Source of the DNA: Alteromonadaceae bacterium
GTDB taxonomy: Bacteria; Pseudomonadota; Gammaproteobacteria; Enterobacterales; Alteromonadaceae
DNA: 64,000 nt
Assembly: GCA_013216015.1 (NCBI GenBank)
Contig: JABSOI010000035.1
Span: 1 to 64,000 of the forward strand
Direction: 5' to 3'
Positions 53,605 to 63,702 of this stretch are shown piece after piece. The stretch's first letter is position 1; the number at the start of each line of letters is the position of its first letter. The notes beneath the pieces were generated by a model, which did not search any database, was not told where the DNA came from, and saw only the letters and a program-made list of their open reading frames with translations. Made by a program: the position numbers and the translations under genes.

Positions 53605-53795
53605 AATTCTTGTTTGAAGATGACTCTAACCCAAATCAGCAGAGCTAAATAAAGACTCAAGTGATTTTTCAAATGGCTAATAATGAAGGTAGAAAATGTG
53701 TCTATTAAAAAGTTTGAAATGATAACTTTGACGGGAATTAAAAGTAAAACGCCAACCTTCTCAAGAATAATTAGCAACCAATTAGCAACCAAACG

Positions 53796-53827
53796 AAAAA
53801 AGGCCGATTCATCACGAATCGGCCTTT
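53796..53827 (-). terminator. Terminator after tRNA-Leu
   Basis: Perfect 12-bp stem, AAAGGCCGATTC (53799-53810) with GAATCGGCCTTT (53816-53827), loop ATCAC, followed by T residues on the minus strand. It lies 25 bases past the tRNA 3' end. Confidence 0.9.
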
Positions 53828-53851
53828 AAATGTCTATTTGTATAAGTTTAG

Positions 53852-53936
53852 TGGTGCGGTTGGGGGGACTTGAACCCCCACGACCTAAATCATTAGCCCC
53901 TCAAGCTAACGCGTCTACCAATTCCGCCACAACCGC
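53852..53936 (-). tRNA. tRNA-Leu (GAG)
   Basis: Reverse strand folds into a full 85-nt class II tRNA: acceptor GCGGTTG with CAACCGC, D-arm GGAATTGGTAGAC, anticodon arm TTAGC-TTGAGGG-GCTAA giving anticodon GAG, a long variable arm, T-loop GTTCAAGTC, and encoded CCA. It lies downstream of secG, as leuU does in enterobacteria. Confidence 0.95.
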
Positions 53937-54010
53937 GCAATACTAAATCTATACTGTCTATTTTACTAAGTTATCTTACACATTCTGAGGTAAATCGGTC
54001 CACTTAATTT

Positions 54011-54063
54011 GTAGACGCACAATCCCCTCAAGACTACGTGTCTACCAATTCCACCACATCCGC
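54011..54063 (-). pseudogene. Degenerate tRNA-Leu (GAG) fragment
   Basis: The reverse strand starts GCGGATGTGGTGGAATTGG, continues GTAGACACG and the anticodon loop TTGAGGG, then loses the variable, T and acceptor 3' parts. It is a decayed second copy of the neighbouring tRNA-Leu. Confidence 0.8.
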
Positions 54064-54198
54064 ATTTTTATTGAAAATATTGAACAACACATTTAAGCTG
54101 TTACTTTTTAAAAGTTATATTGCTAGTTTTGAGGTTAACTAGCTAATTTAGTTGCTAGACATTACAAGCATATCCGCCATATGTCTACCGTTTTTTCT

Positions 54199-54232
54199 AT
54201 AACTTTTTATATAACTTTTTATATAACTTTAT
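54199..54232. repeat. AT-rich tandem repeat downstream of secG
   Basis: About three copies of ATAACTTTTTAT lie just past the secG stop codon. Confidence 0.7.
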
Positions 54233-54245
54233 AGTTGAAAATCAA

Positions 54246-54659
54246 CTATTTAGGAACATCGCTGCCGTCAGATCCAGTGCTATCGTCACTCGCTGGAACA
54301 TCGCTGTTTACAGCTGTTTCTGTAGCAGCTGGCGGCTCAGCATTTTCACCTGGAATTGCATCTTCAGCTAAAGTGGTTTGTGCTGAACCAACTGATAAAT
54401 CATCAAAATCACCACCCGATTTTTCACGGTTAGCCGTCAAGTTACCTAAAACTAGACTAATGATAAAAAATGCAACTGCTAACCAAGTAGTAGCGCGTGT
54501 TAAAAAGTTACCTGAACCACTTGAACCAAAAATTGTAGCTGAAGAACCGGCACCGAATGACGCGCCCATATCAGCACCTTTACCTTGTTGAATTAAGACT
54601 AAGCAAATTAGGCACAATGCAACAATTAAATACGCAATAATTAAACCTTGATATAACAT
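54246..54659 (-). CDS. secG: Preprotein translocase subunit SecG
   Basis: Inner-membrane subunit of SecYEG, 137 aa. Two hydrophobic segments ('LIIAYLIVALCLICLVLIQQ' and 'TTWLAVAFFIISLVLG') flank the conserved cytoplasmic loop 'GKGADMGASFGAGSSATIFG'. The C-terminal 50 residues form an acidic, Ala/Ser/Asp-rich tail longer than in E. coli (110 aa), as is common in marine relatives. It starts 3 bases after tpiA and precedes tRNA-Leu. Confidence 0.95.
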   Translation of the reverse strand: MLYQGLIIAYLIVALCLICLVLIQQGKGADMGASFGAGSSATIFGSSGSGNFLTRATTWLAVAFFIISLVLGNLTANREKSGGDFDDLSVGSAQTTLAEDAIPGENAEPPAATETAVNSDVPASDDSTGSDGSDVPK

Positions 54660-54662
54660 CTT

Positions 54663-55421
54663 TTATGATCCTTTCGCTGTCGAACAAATTATTTTAAATT
54701 CATCGACTTTTAAACTAGCACCGCCAATAAGACCACCGTCTATATCAGCTTGTGCAAATAAATTTTCACAGTTAGAAGCATTTACACTTCCACCATACAA
54801 TAATGGCACTTTATTCGCTACAGTTGTATTTACATCTGCTAAAAAGTTTCGAATAAATAGATGTGTTTCCTGTGCCATTTCTGGAGAAGCTGTTTTTCCT
54901 GTACCAATAGCCCAAACAGGCTCGTAAGCAATAACAACTTCTGCAAATTTTTCTATACCAATTTCGTCTATTACCGGCTGTAATTGTGCTGATAATACCA
55001 ATTCAGTTTTTTGTGCAGTACGTTCAGCTTCACTTTCACCAATACATAAAATAGGTGTTAAGTTAGCCGCCAATACCGCTTTAACTTTTTGTGCTACCTG
55101 TACACTGGTTTCTTTATAAATGCTTCTGCGTTCAGAGTGCCCTATAATAACAAATTCTACCGACATTTCCTTCAGCATTTTTGTAGAAATTTCACCAGTA
55201 AAGGCTCCACTTTGATGTTCACTTACATTTTGAACACCTAAATGAACATGCTCAGCTTCAGTCGCTTCAGACAAAGACATCAGATAAGGATAACTTGGAC
55301 AAAGAATAACATCCACATTTTCTGCAAGTGCTAAGTCATTTAAACCTTCAGTCATTTTTTTGACTAGTTCTAAATCACCATTCATTTTCCAATTTGCAGC
55401 AACTATTGCGCGTCTTGTCAT
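54663..55421 (-). CDS. tpiA: Triosephosphate isomerase
   Basis: Glycolytic enzyme converting dihydroxyacetone phosphate and glyceraldehyde 3-phosphate, 252 aa. It has Asn/Lys in 'AANWKMNG', the catalytic His region 'IIGHSERR', catalytic Glu in 'AYEPVWAIGTGK', and the phosphate loop 'LLYGGSVNASN'. It lies between glmM and secG, the usual gammaproteobacterial order. Confidence 0.97.
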   Translation of the reverse strand: MTRRAIVAANWKMNGDLELVKKMTEGLNDLALAENVDVILCPSYPYLMSLSEATEAEHVHLGVQNVSEHQSGAFTGEISTKMLKEMSVEFVIIGHSERRSIYKETSVQVAQKVKAVLAANLTPILCIGESEAERTAQKTELVLSAQLQPVIDEIGIEKFAEVVIAYEPVWAIGTGKTASPEMAQETHLFIRNFLADVNTTVANKVPLLYGGSVNASNCENLFAQADIDGGLIGGASLKVDEFKIICSTAKGS

Positions 55422-55573
55422 TCAATCCTCCTAATAAAGCTTTTTTTAAGCTTTAAATGAAAATCCCACATTGAAGCCGCGAGATATTAACTAACCTATG
55501 AAGAAGATACAAGTATTTAACTCAATATCTTTTTCGTTTGCCTAATATTCAACCGTAAGTTGATATTTATTTA

Positions 55574-56911
55574 TTAACAAGCTAATTTTACTGCGTCAGC
55601 AATTTCATTTGCCAAGCTAGTAACTTCTTTTAATTCAGGACCTTCAACCATGACTCTTATTAGTGGTTCAGTACCTGATTTTCGCAATAAGACTCTACCT
55701 CGACCCTTGAGTATTTCATTTACTTTATCGACAGAAGCAAGTACAGCTTCAGCCGTTAGCGGGTCACTATCACCAGTAAACCTTACATTAACTAATATTT
55801 GCGGTAGTTTTTTCATACCCTGGCGAAGTTCATGCAATGTTTTGCCACTTTGGCAAACCGCAGTAAGCACATTTAACGCAGCAACAATACCGTCTCCAGT
55901 AGATGTGTGATTCAAATTGATGATATGACCTGAATTTTCTGCCCCTAAATGCCAACCTTTTTCAAGAAGCATTTCCATTACGTACCGATCACCTACTTTG
56001 CTGCGGGCAAATGGCACTCCAAGCTCGGCTAACGCGAGTTCTAAACCCATGTTACTCATTAAAGTACCGACTACACCACCACGTAAATTATCAGTGCTTA
56101 TCTCATTTCTGGCAATAATATAAACAACTTCATCACCATCAATAACATAACCCGTATGATCGACCATCATTAATCTATCGCCGTCACCATCTAATGCAAT
56201 ACCAAGATCCGCCTGATTTTCAACAACCGCCTTGCTGATCATATCCATGGATGTTGCACCACATCCATCATTTATATTGGTACCATTTGGTGATGAAGCC
56301 AACTCGATAACCGTTGCACCTAACTCACGAAATACATCAGGTGCTATGTGATAAGTTGCACCATTAGCACAATCAACCACTATTTTTAAATGACTCAAAG
56401 AATGCGAGCTGGAAAAATTACTTTTACAAAATTCTATATAACGACCAGCGGCATCAGCTATACGGGTGGCTTTACCTAATGAAAAAGAATCAACACAGCC
56501 CATTTCTTTATCAAGCTCAGCTTCTATTGCTATTTCTATTTCATCTGATAACTTCTGTCCGTCTTGGGAGAAAAATTTAATACCATTATCATAATACGGA
56601 TTATGGGAAGCACTTATAACAATACCAGCTTCAGCACGAAACGTTTTTGTTAAATACGCAATACCAGGCGTAGGCATTGGCCCCAATAAACCAATATCAA
56701 CCCCTGCAGCTGAAAAACCAGCTTCTAATGCTGATTCAAACATATAACCTGAAATTCGGGTATCTTTACCAATTAACACTTTCTTGGTGCCTTGTGCCGC
56801 TAATACTTTACCGGCAGCATAACCAAGCTTCATTACAAATTCAGGGGTTATCGGATAATGACCTACCAAACCACGAATTCCATCGGTACCAAAGTATCTT
56901 CTTTCTGACAT
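55574..56911 (-). CDS. glmM: Phosphoglucosamine mutase
   Basis: Converts glucosamine-6-phosphate to glucosamine-1-phosphate for cell-wall precursors; 445 aa, full length. It shows 'YFGTDGIRG', the phosphoserine loop '[16 protein letters not shown]', the magnesium loop '[13 protein letters not shown]', 'AENSGHII' for sugar binding, and '[15 protein letters not shown]' for phosphate. Downstream of folP by 25 bases, as in E. coli. Confidence 0.97.
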   Translation of the reverse strand: MSERRYFGTDGIRGLVGHYPITPEFVMKLGYAAGKVLAAQGTKKVLIGKDTRISGYMFESALEAGFSAAGVDIGLLGPMPTPGIAYLTKTFRAEAGIVISASHNPYYDNGIKFFSQDGQKLSDEIEIAIEAELDKEMGCVDSFSLGKATRIADAAGRYIEFCKSNFSSSHSLSHLKIVVDCANGATYHIAPDVFRELGATVIELASSPNGTNINDGCGATSMDMISKAVVENQADLGIALDGDGDRLMMVDHTGYVIDGDEVVYIIARNEISTDNLRGGVVGTLMSNMGLELALAELGVPFARSKVGDRYVMEMLLEKGWHLGAENSGHIINLNHTSTGDGIVAALNVLTAVCQSGKTLHELRQGMKKLPQILVNVRFTGDSDPLTAEAVLASVDKVNEILKGRGRVLLRKSGTEPLIRVMVEGPELKEVTSLANEIADAVKLAC

Positions 56912-56936
56912 TGTATGTCCTTCTCACTATTTCTAA

Positions 56937-57770
56937 TTAACTGTATTGTTCAAAAACCGCTTGTAATACTTTTAATGCGTCTACGGTCTCTTTAACATCA
57001 TGAACTCGAATAATTTGCGCGCCTTGTTGGGCTGCAATTATAGCGGCACTTAAACTCCCTGCCAATCTTTGATCTACATCTGCGTTTAATAAATTACCAA
57101 TCATAGATTTACGGGAAAGACCTGCCAATACAGGTAATTCAAATGATTGAAATGTCGAAAGATGCGCTAACAAATGATAATTTTGAGCAACTGTTTTACC
57201 AAAACCAAATCCAGGATCTAAAATTAACCGCTCTCTTGCAATACCAGCAACTAAACAAGACTCTATACGTTGATTAAAAAAATCATTTATATCAGTGAGT
57301 AAAACATCATACTGTGGATTATCTTGCATTGTTCGGGGAGAACCTTGCATATGCATCAAACAAATAGGAATTGAAGTTTGTGCAAGTACTTCTAAACAAC
57401 CCGGATTTTGTAACGCCCTGACGTCATTAATAATATCTGCATCATACTCAATCGCTTGTGCCATAACCTCAGCTTTACTGGTATCAATAGAAACCATAAT
57501 ATCAAAACGAGATTTAATTTCTTTCAATAACGGAATAACTCTATTTATTTCATCTTGAACGCTTACTACTGCAGCACCAGGCCGGGTCGATTCACCACCA
57601 ATATCAATGATAGCAGCACCATCACTTATCATTTGCTCAACTTGAATAAGTGCATTATCAAAATTTGAAAACTTACCACCATCAGAAAAAGAATCAGGAG
57701 TTACATTTAATATTCCCATTACCTTTGGCATTACCTTTAGCATGGTATTTTTTGGCAAAGCTCTTAACAT
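56937..57770 (-). CDS. folP: Dihydropteroate synthase
   Basis: Folate pathway enzyme joining p-aminobenzoate to the pterin, 277 aa. Both signature motifs are present: 'MGILNVTPDSFSDGG' and 'IIDIGGESTRPGA', with 'DPGFGFGKT' and 'LAGLSRKSMIGNLL' later. Several in-frame Met codons precede the first motif, so the real start may be a little inside the given one. It lies about 150 bases after ftsH, beyond a terminator. Confidence 0.95.
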   Translation of the reverse strand: MLRALPKNTMLKVMPKVMGILNVTPDSFSDGGKFSNFDNALIQVEQMISDGAAIIDIGGESTRPGAAVVSVQDEINRVIPLLKEIKSRFDIMVSIDTSKAEVMAQAIEYDADIINDVRALQNPGCLEVLAQTSIPICLMHMQGSPRTMQDNPQYDVLLTDINDFFNQRIESCLVAGIARERLILDPGFGFGKTVAQNYHLLAHLSTFQSFELPVLAGLSRKSMIGNLLNADVDQRLAGSLSAAIIAAQQGAQIIRVHDVKETVDALKVLQAVFEQYS

Positions 57771-57835
57771 AGTTTTCTCTGATAATATTTCAAAGGTAAT
57801 CTGCTCTAATTAAATGTCTCTAGGTAATTTTCACT

Positions 57836-57869
57836 AGATAAAATAAAGCCCCGACAAAATGACGAGGCT
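57836..57869 (-). terminator. Terminator after ftsH
   Basis: Stem AGCCTCG with CGGGGCT (minus strand; 57863-57869 and 57847-57853, one G-U pair) followed by TTTATTTTATC, 48 bases past the ftsH stop. Confidence 0.75.
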
Positions 57870-57916
57870 AAAATAATATTATTAAAACAATCTAATAAAG
57901 GCCTATATTTATCCAG

Positions 57917-59866
57917 CTATTCAGCTGGTAAATCAGTCGGATTTTTCAAATCGGCTTCAGGTTTTTTTTCTACTTCAGGTTTTGAAGTGCTACCTTCAGA
58001 ATTTGAACCAGATTTTGAATTATTATCTGAATCGTTAGATTTTTTATTGAAGTCTTTAGGTTGACGTACTTCACGACGAGCCATTAAGTCATCAATTTGG
58101 TCCGCGTCAATGGTTTCAAAATGCATAAGTGCATCTTTCATCGAATGTAACACATCTATATTGTCTTTTAATAATTGCTCTGCACGCTGATAGTTTCTAT
58201 TAATAAAATCTTTTATTTCTTCATCAATCAACTTCGCCGTTTCATCAGACATATGCAGCGACCTAGCTGAAGTGCGACCAAGGAAAACTTCACCTTCTTC
58301 TTCAGCAAATAACATAGGTCCCATTTTTTCAGAAAAGCCCCATTGAGTCACCATTTTACGTGCTAAATTTGTCGCACGTTCAATATCGTTTGACGCACCG
58401 GTTGAAACTTTTTCTGCACCATAAATCATTTCTTCGGCAACACGACCACCATATAAAGACGATATATTACTTTCTAAATGTTGTTTACTGTGGCTGAATC
58501 TGTCTTGTTCAGGCAAATACATAGTTACACCTAAAGCACGGCCACGAGGAATAATACTTACCTTATATACAGGATCATGATCTGGCACTAAACGACCTAC
58601 AATAGCGTGTCCGGCTTCATGGTAAGCAGTCATTTCTCTTTCAGAATCACTCATCACCATAGAGCGACGCTCTGAGCCCATCATGATTTTATCTTTAGCT
58701 TGTTCAAACTCACTCATGCTAACAACGCGACGAGAAGTACGAGCAGCAAACAATGCGGCTTCGTTAACCAGGTTAGCTAAATCAGCGCCAGAAAAACCAG
58801 GAGTACCACGAGCAATAACCGATGCTTTAACATCGTCAGCTAATGGAACTTTACGCATATGTACTTTTAAAATTTGTTCACGACCACGAATATCAGGTAA
58901 GCCAACGGTCACTTGACGGTCAAATCGACCAGGTCGTAATAATGCAGGATCTAATACATCAGGACGGTTAGTTGCGGCAATAACAATAACGCCTTCATTA
59001 CCTTCAAAACCATCCATTTCAACCAGCATTTGGTTCAAGGTTTGTTCACGTTCATCATGACCACCACCTAAACCAGCTCCACGTTGGCGACCAACCGCGT
59101 CAATTTCATCGATAAAGATAATACAAGGCGCTGATTTCTTTGCTTGTTCAAACATGTCACGAACACGAGAGGCACCAACACCCACAAACATTTCGACAAA
59201 ATCTGAACCAGAAATAGTGAAAAATGGTACTTTTGCTTCACCGGCAATAGCTTTTGCTAATAAAGTTTTACCTGTACCCGGCTGACCAACAAGTAAAATA
59301 CCTGATGGAATACGGCCACCGAGCTTCTGAAACTTTGACGGGTCACTCAAATAATCGACTAACTCAGCAACTTCTTCTTTTGCTTCATCACAACCTGCAA
59401 CATCAGCAAAAGTAGTTTTAATTTGGTCTTCACCTAACAAGCGCGCTTTAGACTTACCAAAAGACATAGCACCCTTACCGCCACCACCTTGCATTTGTCG
59501 CATGAAAAATATCCACACACCAATTAACAAAATCATTGGGAACCAATTAATAAATATAGTGGTTAAAAAGCTGGTTTCCTCCGGTAACTCGCCTGAAGCC
59601 GTAACACCTTGTTTAACTAAATCATTAATTAAATCTCGATCATAACCACCGGGAATAACAGTTATAAAGCTTTCACCACTTCTCTTTACACCTTGAATAA
59701 CGCCGTTTCTGTCTACGATTGCTTCACGTATTTGTCCCTGTCGTACATCTTGTATAAAACGGCTGTAATCAACCTGCTGCTCATTGGTATTGTCCGGAGT
59801 AAAACTCTGAAATACCGACATTAATACCACGGCTATCACTAACCACAAAATAAGATTTTTTGCCAT
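57917..59866 (-). CDS. ftsH: ATP-dependent zinc metalloprotease FtsH
   Basis: Membrane-bound AAA protease for quality control of membrane and some cytoplasmic proteins, about 649 aa. There are two transmembrane segments ('[15 protein letters not shown]' and '[15 protein letters not shown]') and the AAA module '[18 protein letters not shown]' with Walker B '[11 protein letters not shown]', the SRH '[20 protein letters not shown]', and the zinc motif 'HEAGH'. I choose the ATG at 59866; the frame extends three codons to a TTG that is a less likely start. It follows rlmE, as in E. coli. Confidence 0.97.
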   Translation of the reverse strand: MAKNLILWLVIAVVLMSVFQSFTPDNTNEQQVDYSRFIQDVRQGQIREAIVDRNGVIQGVKRSGESFITVIPGGYDRDLINDLVKQGVTASGELPEETSFLTTIFINWFPMILLIGVWIFFMRQMQGGGGKGAMSFGKSKARLLGEDQIKTTFADVAGCDEAKEEVAELVDYLSDPSKFQKLGGRIPSGILLVGQPGTGKTLLAKAIAGEAKVPFFTISGSDFVEMFVGVGASRVRDMFEQAKKSAPCIIFIDEIDAVGRQRGAGLGGGHDEREQTLNQMLVEMDGFEGNEGVIVIAATNRPDVLDPALLRPGRFDRQVTVGLPDIRGREQILKVHMRKVPLADDVKASVIARGTPGFSGADLANLVNEAALFAARTSRRVVSMSEFEQAKDKIMMGSERRSMVMSDSEREMTAYHEAGHAIVGRLVPDHDPVYKVSIIPRGRALGVTMYLPEQDRFSHSKQHLESNISSLYGGRVAEEMIYGAEKVSTGASNDIERATNLARKMVTQWGFSEKMGPMLFAEEEGEVFLGRTSARSLHMSDETAKLIDEEIKDFINRNYQRAEQLLKDNIDVLHSMKDALMHFETIDADQIDDLMARREVRQPKDFNKKSNDSDNNSKSGSNSEGSTSKPEVEKKPEADLKNPTDLPAE

Positions 59867-59953
59867 ATCGCTCAACTTAATGACCTCTGCTGTTTATAAA
59901 ACTATGTCTAACCTTACCGCTAAATGCGTAAGATCAATATGCTGTCTAATTTA

Positions 59954-60583
59954 CTATAATTTGAAGCCCGTTGCTACCAAATATACTTCCCGCGATCTTG
60001 CTCGGGAAGATTGTGGTTTACGAGTTTTCACACTGGAAAATACAGCACGTGTCTCTTTCATAAATTGTTCAAAACCTTCGCCTTGAAAAACTTTAACGAC
60101 AAACGAACCATTTTTCTTCAACACTTGATGACACATCTCTAACGCTAATTCAACAAGATACATACTACGTGCAGAATCTGCACTTTCATTACCCGTCATA
60201 TTAGCAGCCATATCAGACATCACTACATCAATATTTTTACCCATTATTCGATTTAATAATGCGTCAAGCACAACTTCTTCCCGGAAATCACCTTGAAGAA
60301 AATCCACTCCAGCAATTGGGTCCATAGACAAAATATCACAAGCAACAACTTGTCCTTTATCTCCAACTGCCTTTACCGCATATTCTGACCACCCTCCGGG
60401 AGCCGCACCTAAATCAACGACTTTCATCCCCGGTTTAATCAACTTGTCCTTGTTATTAATTTCTTCTATTTTAAAAACAGCACGTGAACGCAAACCTAAT
60501 TTTTGTGCTTTTTTCACATACTCATCATCAAAATGTTCCTGCATCCAGCGAGCACTACTGTTACTTAGCTTTTTTTTACTCAT
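59954..60583 (-). CDS. rlmE: 23S rRNA 2'-O-ribose methyltransferase RlmE
   Basis: Methylates U2552 of 23S rRNA using SAM; 209 aa. It has the SAM site '[16 protein letters not shown]', catalytic Lys/Asp context '[10 protein letters not shown]', '[12 protein letters not shown]' and '[16 protein letters not shown]', and ends '[20 protein letters not shown]'. It is upstream of ftsH and divergent from yhbY, the conserved arrangement. Confidence 0.97.
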   Translation of the reverse strand: MSKKKLSNSSARWMQEHFDDEYVKKAQKLGLRSRAVFKIEEINNKDKLIKPGMKVVDLGAAPGGWSEYAVKAVGDKGQVVACDILSMDPIAGVDFLQGDFREEVVLDALLNRIMGKNIDVVMSDMAANMTGNESADSARSMYLVELALEMCHQVLKKNGSFVVKVFQGEGFEQFMKETRAVFSSVKTRKPQSSRARSREVYLVATGFKL

Positions 60584-60703
60584 CTACCAAAACACTTAAT
60601 TTAAGAAAGTATTTAAAAAGAATTTAAATGCTTTTATTAGTATTACAAACAAGATGGAGGTAAAATAGCGATAATTCAAGCTAACTTGTAACGAAAATTG
60701 TTA

Positions 60704-61000
60704 ATGAACCTAAATAAAAAGCAAATCCAACATCTTAAAGGTGTAGCACACCCACTTAAACCCGTTGTTTTACTGGGCAGCAATGGCTTAACCGAAGCTG
60801 TTGTCGCTGAAATTGATTATGCGCTTAATCACCACGAATTAATCAAAGTAAAAATTTCTACTGACGATCGAGAAACTAAAAGTTTAATCGTTGACGCCAT
60901 TTGTCGCGAAACAAACTCGACAAAAATACAAGTCATCGGAAAAACTTTAATTATATACCGTCAATCAGAAGAAAAGAAAATTCGCATCCCTAAACTTTAA
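60704..61000 (+). CDS. yhbY: YhbY family CRM-domain RNA-binding protein
   Basis: Ribosome-associated RNA-binding protein of about 98 aa. It has 'LKGVAHPLKPVVLLGSNGLT' with the CRM 'GxxG'-like loop, and 'HELIKVKI' with 'ICRETNSTKIQVIGKTLIIY' in the typical positions. The ATG at 60704 is preferred to the TTG at 60698. It is transcribed away from rlmE. Confidence 0.95.
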   Translation: MNLNKKQIQHLKGVAHPLKPVVLLGSNGLTEAVVAEIDYALNHHELIKVKISTDDRETKSLIVDAICRETNSTKIQVIGKTLIIYRQSEEKKIRIPKL

Positions 61001-61038
61001 ACTTATATCAGATTGCCAAAAGCATAGCGAAATTCAAT

Positions 61039-61070
61039 ATAGCCTTAACTAACTATCCAGTTAAGGCTAT
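61039..61070. terminator. Hairpin between convergent yhbY and rimO
   Basis: Perfect 12-bp stem, ATAGCCTTAACT (61039-61050) with AGTTAAGGCTAT (61059-61070). There is no clear T run on either strand, so it may work as a weak two-way terminator or a 3'-end barrier. Confidence 0.55.
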
Positions 61071-61106
61071 AAAACAAAATTAACAGCTACAAATTAATTG
61101 TTAAAA

Positions 61107-62528
61107 CTAATCTTCAACCCTCACACCCCAAAGATCATGTTCATCCGCATGAATTATCTGTACCCATACCTGATCACCCGGCTTTACATCAAATTCATCG
61201 GTTAAATATACTTTACCGTCAATTTCCGGTGCATCCATGTAGCTACGTCCTATAGCACCTTCACCATTCACTTCATCAATTAATATCAGATATTCCTCAC
61301 CGATTCTAGCTTTTAACTTCGCTGCGCTAATTTCTGCTTGAACTGCCATGAACCGTTGTAAACGTTCTTCTTGAATATCTAACGATACGGGATCTGGTAA
61401 TTCATTAGCTTTTGCACCTTTAACCGGCGAATAAATAAAACACCCTACTCTGTCTAACTGTGCCTCTGTTAAGAAGTCTAACAATTCCTGAAACTCTTCT
61501 TCTGTTTCACCCGGAAAACCGACAATAAAGGTGGAACGAATAACAAGCTCAGGACAAATATCTCGCCATTTTTTAATGCGTTCTAAAACACGTTCAGAAC
61601 TGCCGGGACGTTTCATTAACTTAAGAATACGTTTATTGGCATGTTGAAAAGGTATATCTAAATAAGGTAATATTTTTCCTTGTGCCATTAACGGAATAAT
61701 ATCGTCTACATGAGGATAAGGATAAACATAATGCAAACGCACCCAAACTCCCTGTTTCGCTAATTCTTCACACAATGCCTTCATATGTGTTTTTACCGGC
61801 ATACCGTCCCAAAAATCAGTCTTATGCTTAACATCTACACCATAAGCAGAAGTATCTTGCGAAATAACCAATAGTTCTTTCACACCAGCATTTGCCAAAC
61901 GTTTAGCTTCACCCAATACATCACCAATTGGACGCGAGTCTAAATCACCACGCATTGAAGGAATAATGCAGAAAGTACAACGATGGTTACAGCCTTCTGA
62001 TATTTTTAAATAAGCATAATGTTTAGGCGTTAATTTAACCCCCTGATCTGGCACTAAATCAATAAAAGGATTGTGCTCAGGTTTAGCTACATGCTGATGT
62101 ACCTGACTTAACACTTCATCATAAGCATGAGGACCAGTCACACCTAAAACATTGGGGTGCAACTCAATTATTTCATCTTTCTTAGCGCCCAAACAACCAG
62201 TAACCAATACCTTACCATTTTCTGCCAACGCTTCACCTATAGTATCAAGTGACTCTTGTACCGCACTGTCAATGAAACCACAGGTATTAACAATAACTAA
62301 ATCAGCATCGTCGTAGCTGTTGGTTACATCATAACCTTCAGTTCTCAGTTGTGTAAGAATTCGTTCAGAATCTACTAGGTTTTTCGGGCAGCCAAGGGAA
62401 ACGAAGCCAATACGTGATCCGCTTGCTTTATCACTTTGTGGTGCAAGTTCAGCCTTATTCTCTTCTATTGTTTTTGAAGGAATATCTAACGTGGTGGTTT
62501 GTTTTGGTGTGTATTGTTCTACGGTCAT
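61107..62528 (-). CDS. rimO: Ribosomal protein S12 methylthiotransferase RimO
   Basis: Radical-SAM enzyme that methylthiolates Asp of ribosomal protein S12, 473 aa. The N-terminal cluster cysteines are in '[12 protein letters not shown]', 'VNTCGFID' and 'TGCLGAK'. The radical-SAM motif is 'CNHRCTFC' with '[10 protein letters not shown]', and a TRAM domain closes the protein. About 35 extra residues precede the usual start; an internal start is possible. Confidence 0.95.
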   Translation of the reverse strand: MTVEQYTPKQTTTLDIPSKTIEENKAELAPQSDKASGSRIGFVSLGCPKNLVDSERILTQLRTEGYDVTNSYDDADLVIVNTCGFIDSAVQESLDTIGEALAENGKVLVTGCLGAKKDEIIELHPNVLGVTGPHAYDEVLSQVHQHVAKPEHNPFIDLVPDQGVKLTPKHYAYLKISEGCNHRCTFCIIPSMRGDLDSRPIGDVLGEAKRLANAGVKELLVISQDTSAYGVDVKHKTDFWDGMPVKTHMKALCEELAKQGVWVRLHYVYPYPHVDDIIPLMAQGKILPYLDIPFQHANKRILKLMKRPGSSERVLERIKKWRDICPELVIRSTFIVGFPGETEEEFQELLDFLTEAQLDRVGCFIYSPVKGAKANELPDPVSLDIQEERLQRFMAVQAEISAAKLKARIGEEYLILIDEVNGEGAIGRSYMDAPEIDGKVYLTDEFDVKPGDQVWVQIIHADEHDLWGVRVED

Positions 62529-63023
62529 ATTTCGCCTTGGTGCTTGTATTTATGTTTGTGTTTATTTTAACAATAACGATTACGGTAAAGCTGGTGACTT
62601 TACAAAGTTGCGGGATTATACAGGAAAGTGGCTGATGGGGGAAATGAGCATTGGTAAAACATCTATCAACTATGACTTAATCGTCACTTTTACAAAACCA
62701 GTAAAATAAAAATTATGTTCTAAGCATAAACTTTCCATCTTAAAGATAGTATTTTACTACTCTAAAATGGGATTCCAAGTGTGTCAGTTTGCTCACAATA
62801 TCGCTAACCCCTATTTGATTCAAAATGTTATGTTGCTCTGATTTCTCATTGCTTATCCTTTACAAAGTTGAGGGATTATACCAATCTGCATAAAGTCAGT
62901 GATCAATTTTCAATGAGACTACATTTTCAAGAACATTTAAATGGGTTCTTTGCTAATTTGAAAAAACTACTATCATTTATCTATAGTAAACAATAAGAAA
63001 CCAAATTCAAGGAAGATATAAGA
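62529..63023. other. Intergenic region with a pair of 23-bp direct repeats
   Basis: No gene is seen. The sequence around CTTTACAAAGTTG and GGGATTATA occurs at 62598-62620 and again at 62858-62880 with one mismatch. A 260-base offset like this suggests duplication of the rimO upstream region or an inserted segment between the copies. Confidence 0.6.
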
Positions 63024-63399
63024 ATGATAAAAAGTGAAATTTATAAATACATTAATGAACTATCTGTTGTTGTTTTTGGCGTACTCCTAGCTTTTTTGGT
63101 TGAATACCTATTCACAGCATACAACAACAGCATTAAAGAAAAAATACATATCACGTTTAAATATTGAAGCTACAGATGTATTAAATGAGGGAAAGGTTTA
63201 TTTAAAAAATTATAATGAATGGTTAGAAAAAGCCATCTTACTGACCAAAAGGTTAGAAGATCCGAAATATTGCAAGTTTATTAATTTAAATGACAATTTC
63301 TTTACTGATTTAATTGCAGTCACCAGTTTTCCTCCTCCAAAATTTTCTTTTGCCACCTTAGACGAATTACAAATAATAAAACGGACAGCCATAAAATAA
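63024..63399 (+). pseudogene. Small membrane protein gene with a frameshift
   Basis: ATG at 63024 follows AAGGAAG and starts 'MIKSEIYKYINELSVVVFGV' then 'LLAFLVEYLF', a clear membrane segment. In an A-rich run near 63136-63146 the frame shifts: the first frame ends at 'HITFKY', while the next frame carries on sensibly as 'KYISRLNIEATDVLNEGKVY' to 'FATLDELQIIKRTAIK'. The two parts look like one protein of about 125 residues of unknown function. A sequencing error in the homopolymer is a possible alternative. It lies beside a toxin-immunity locus on the other strand. Confidence 0.6.
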
Positions 63400-63412
63400 A
63401 ACGGACAGCCAT
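63375..63412. repeat. Two 18-bp direct repeats
   Basis: AATAAAACGGACAGCCAT occurs at 63375-63392 and 63395-63412, separated by two bases, at the 3' end of the frameshifted gene. The first copy covers its last codons. Confidence 0.9.
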
Positions 63413-63414
63413 CG

Positions 63415-63702
63415 TTATAATTTTATATTAAATATTTTTATTGCTTCATCCTTTTTTAGAAATTTTAATTCTAGAGCACCTCCTCCATGGGAGTCACTAC
63501 TAGCATAAGTAGCCTCCCACAAACGCCCATCTTCTGGATCTTTATATAAAGTTGACCATCCATCTTCAGAAGTTGAAACTTTCTTAAGAACTGAAGTTTT
63601 TAAATACTCGATCCTTTCTGAAACACTATCCGTAATTACTTTGCTATCTTTAATAAGTAGCTGCCCACATAAATGTGTTTCACTAGAAGTTATTTTATTC
63701 AT
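63415..63702 (-). CDS. Imm27 family immunity protein
   Basis: Cytoplasmic antidote of 95 aa for a polymorphic toxin. The Imm27 pattern is clear: 'SERIEYL' in the first half, 'GWSTLYKDPEDGRLWEATY' in the middle and 'SHGGGALELKFL' near the end. Its ATG overlaps the stop codon of the upstream toxin gene (TAATG), so the two are translationally coupled. Confidence 0.88.
   Translation of the reverse strand: MNKITSSETHLCGQLLIKDSKVITDSVSERIEYLKTSVLKKVSTSEDGWSTLYKDPEDGRLWEATYASSDSHGGGALELKFLKKDEAIKIFNIKL

Noticed and set aside
53586-53792. 68-codon hydrophobic minus-strand frame beside the IS fragment
   Set aside because: AT-rich intergenic DNA gives Leu/Ile-rich frames by chance; no family or start support.
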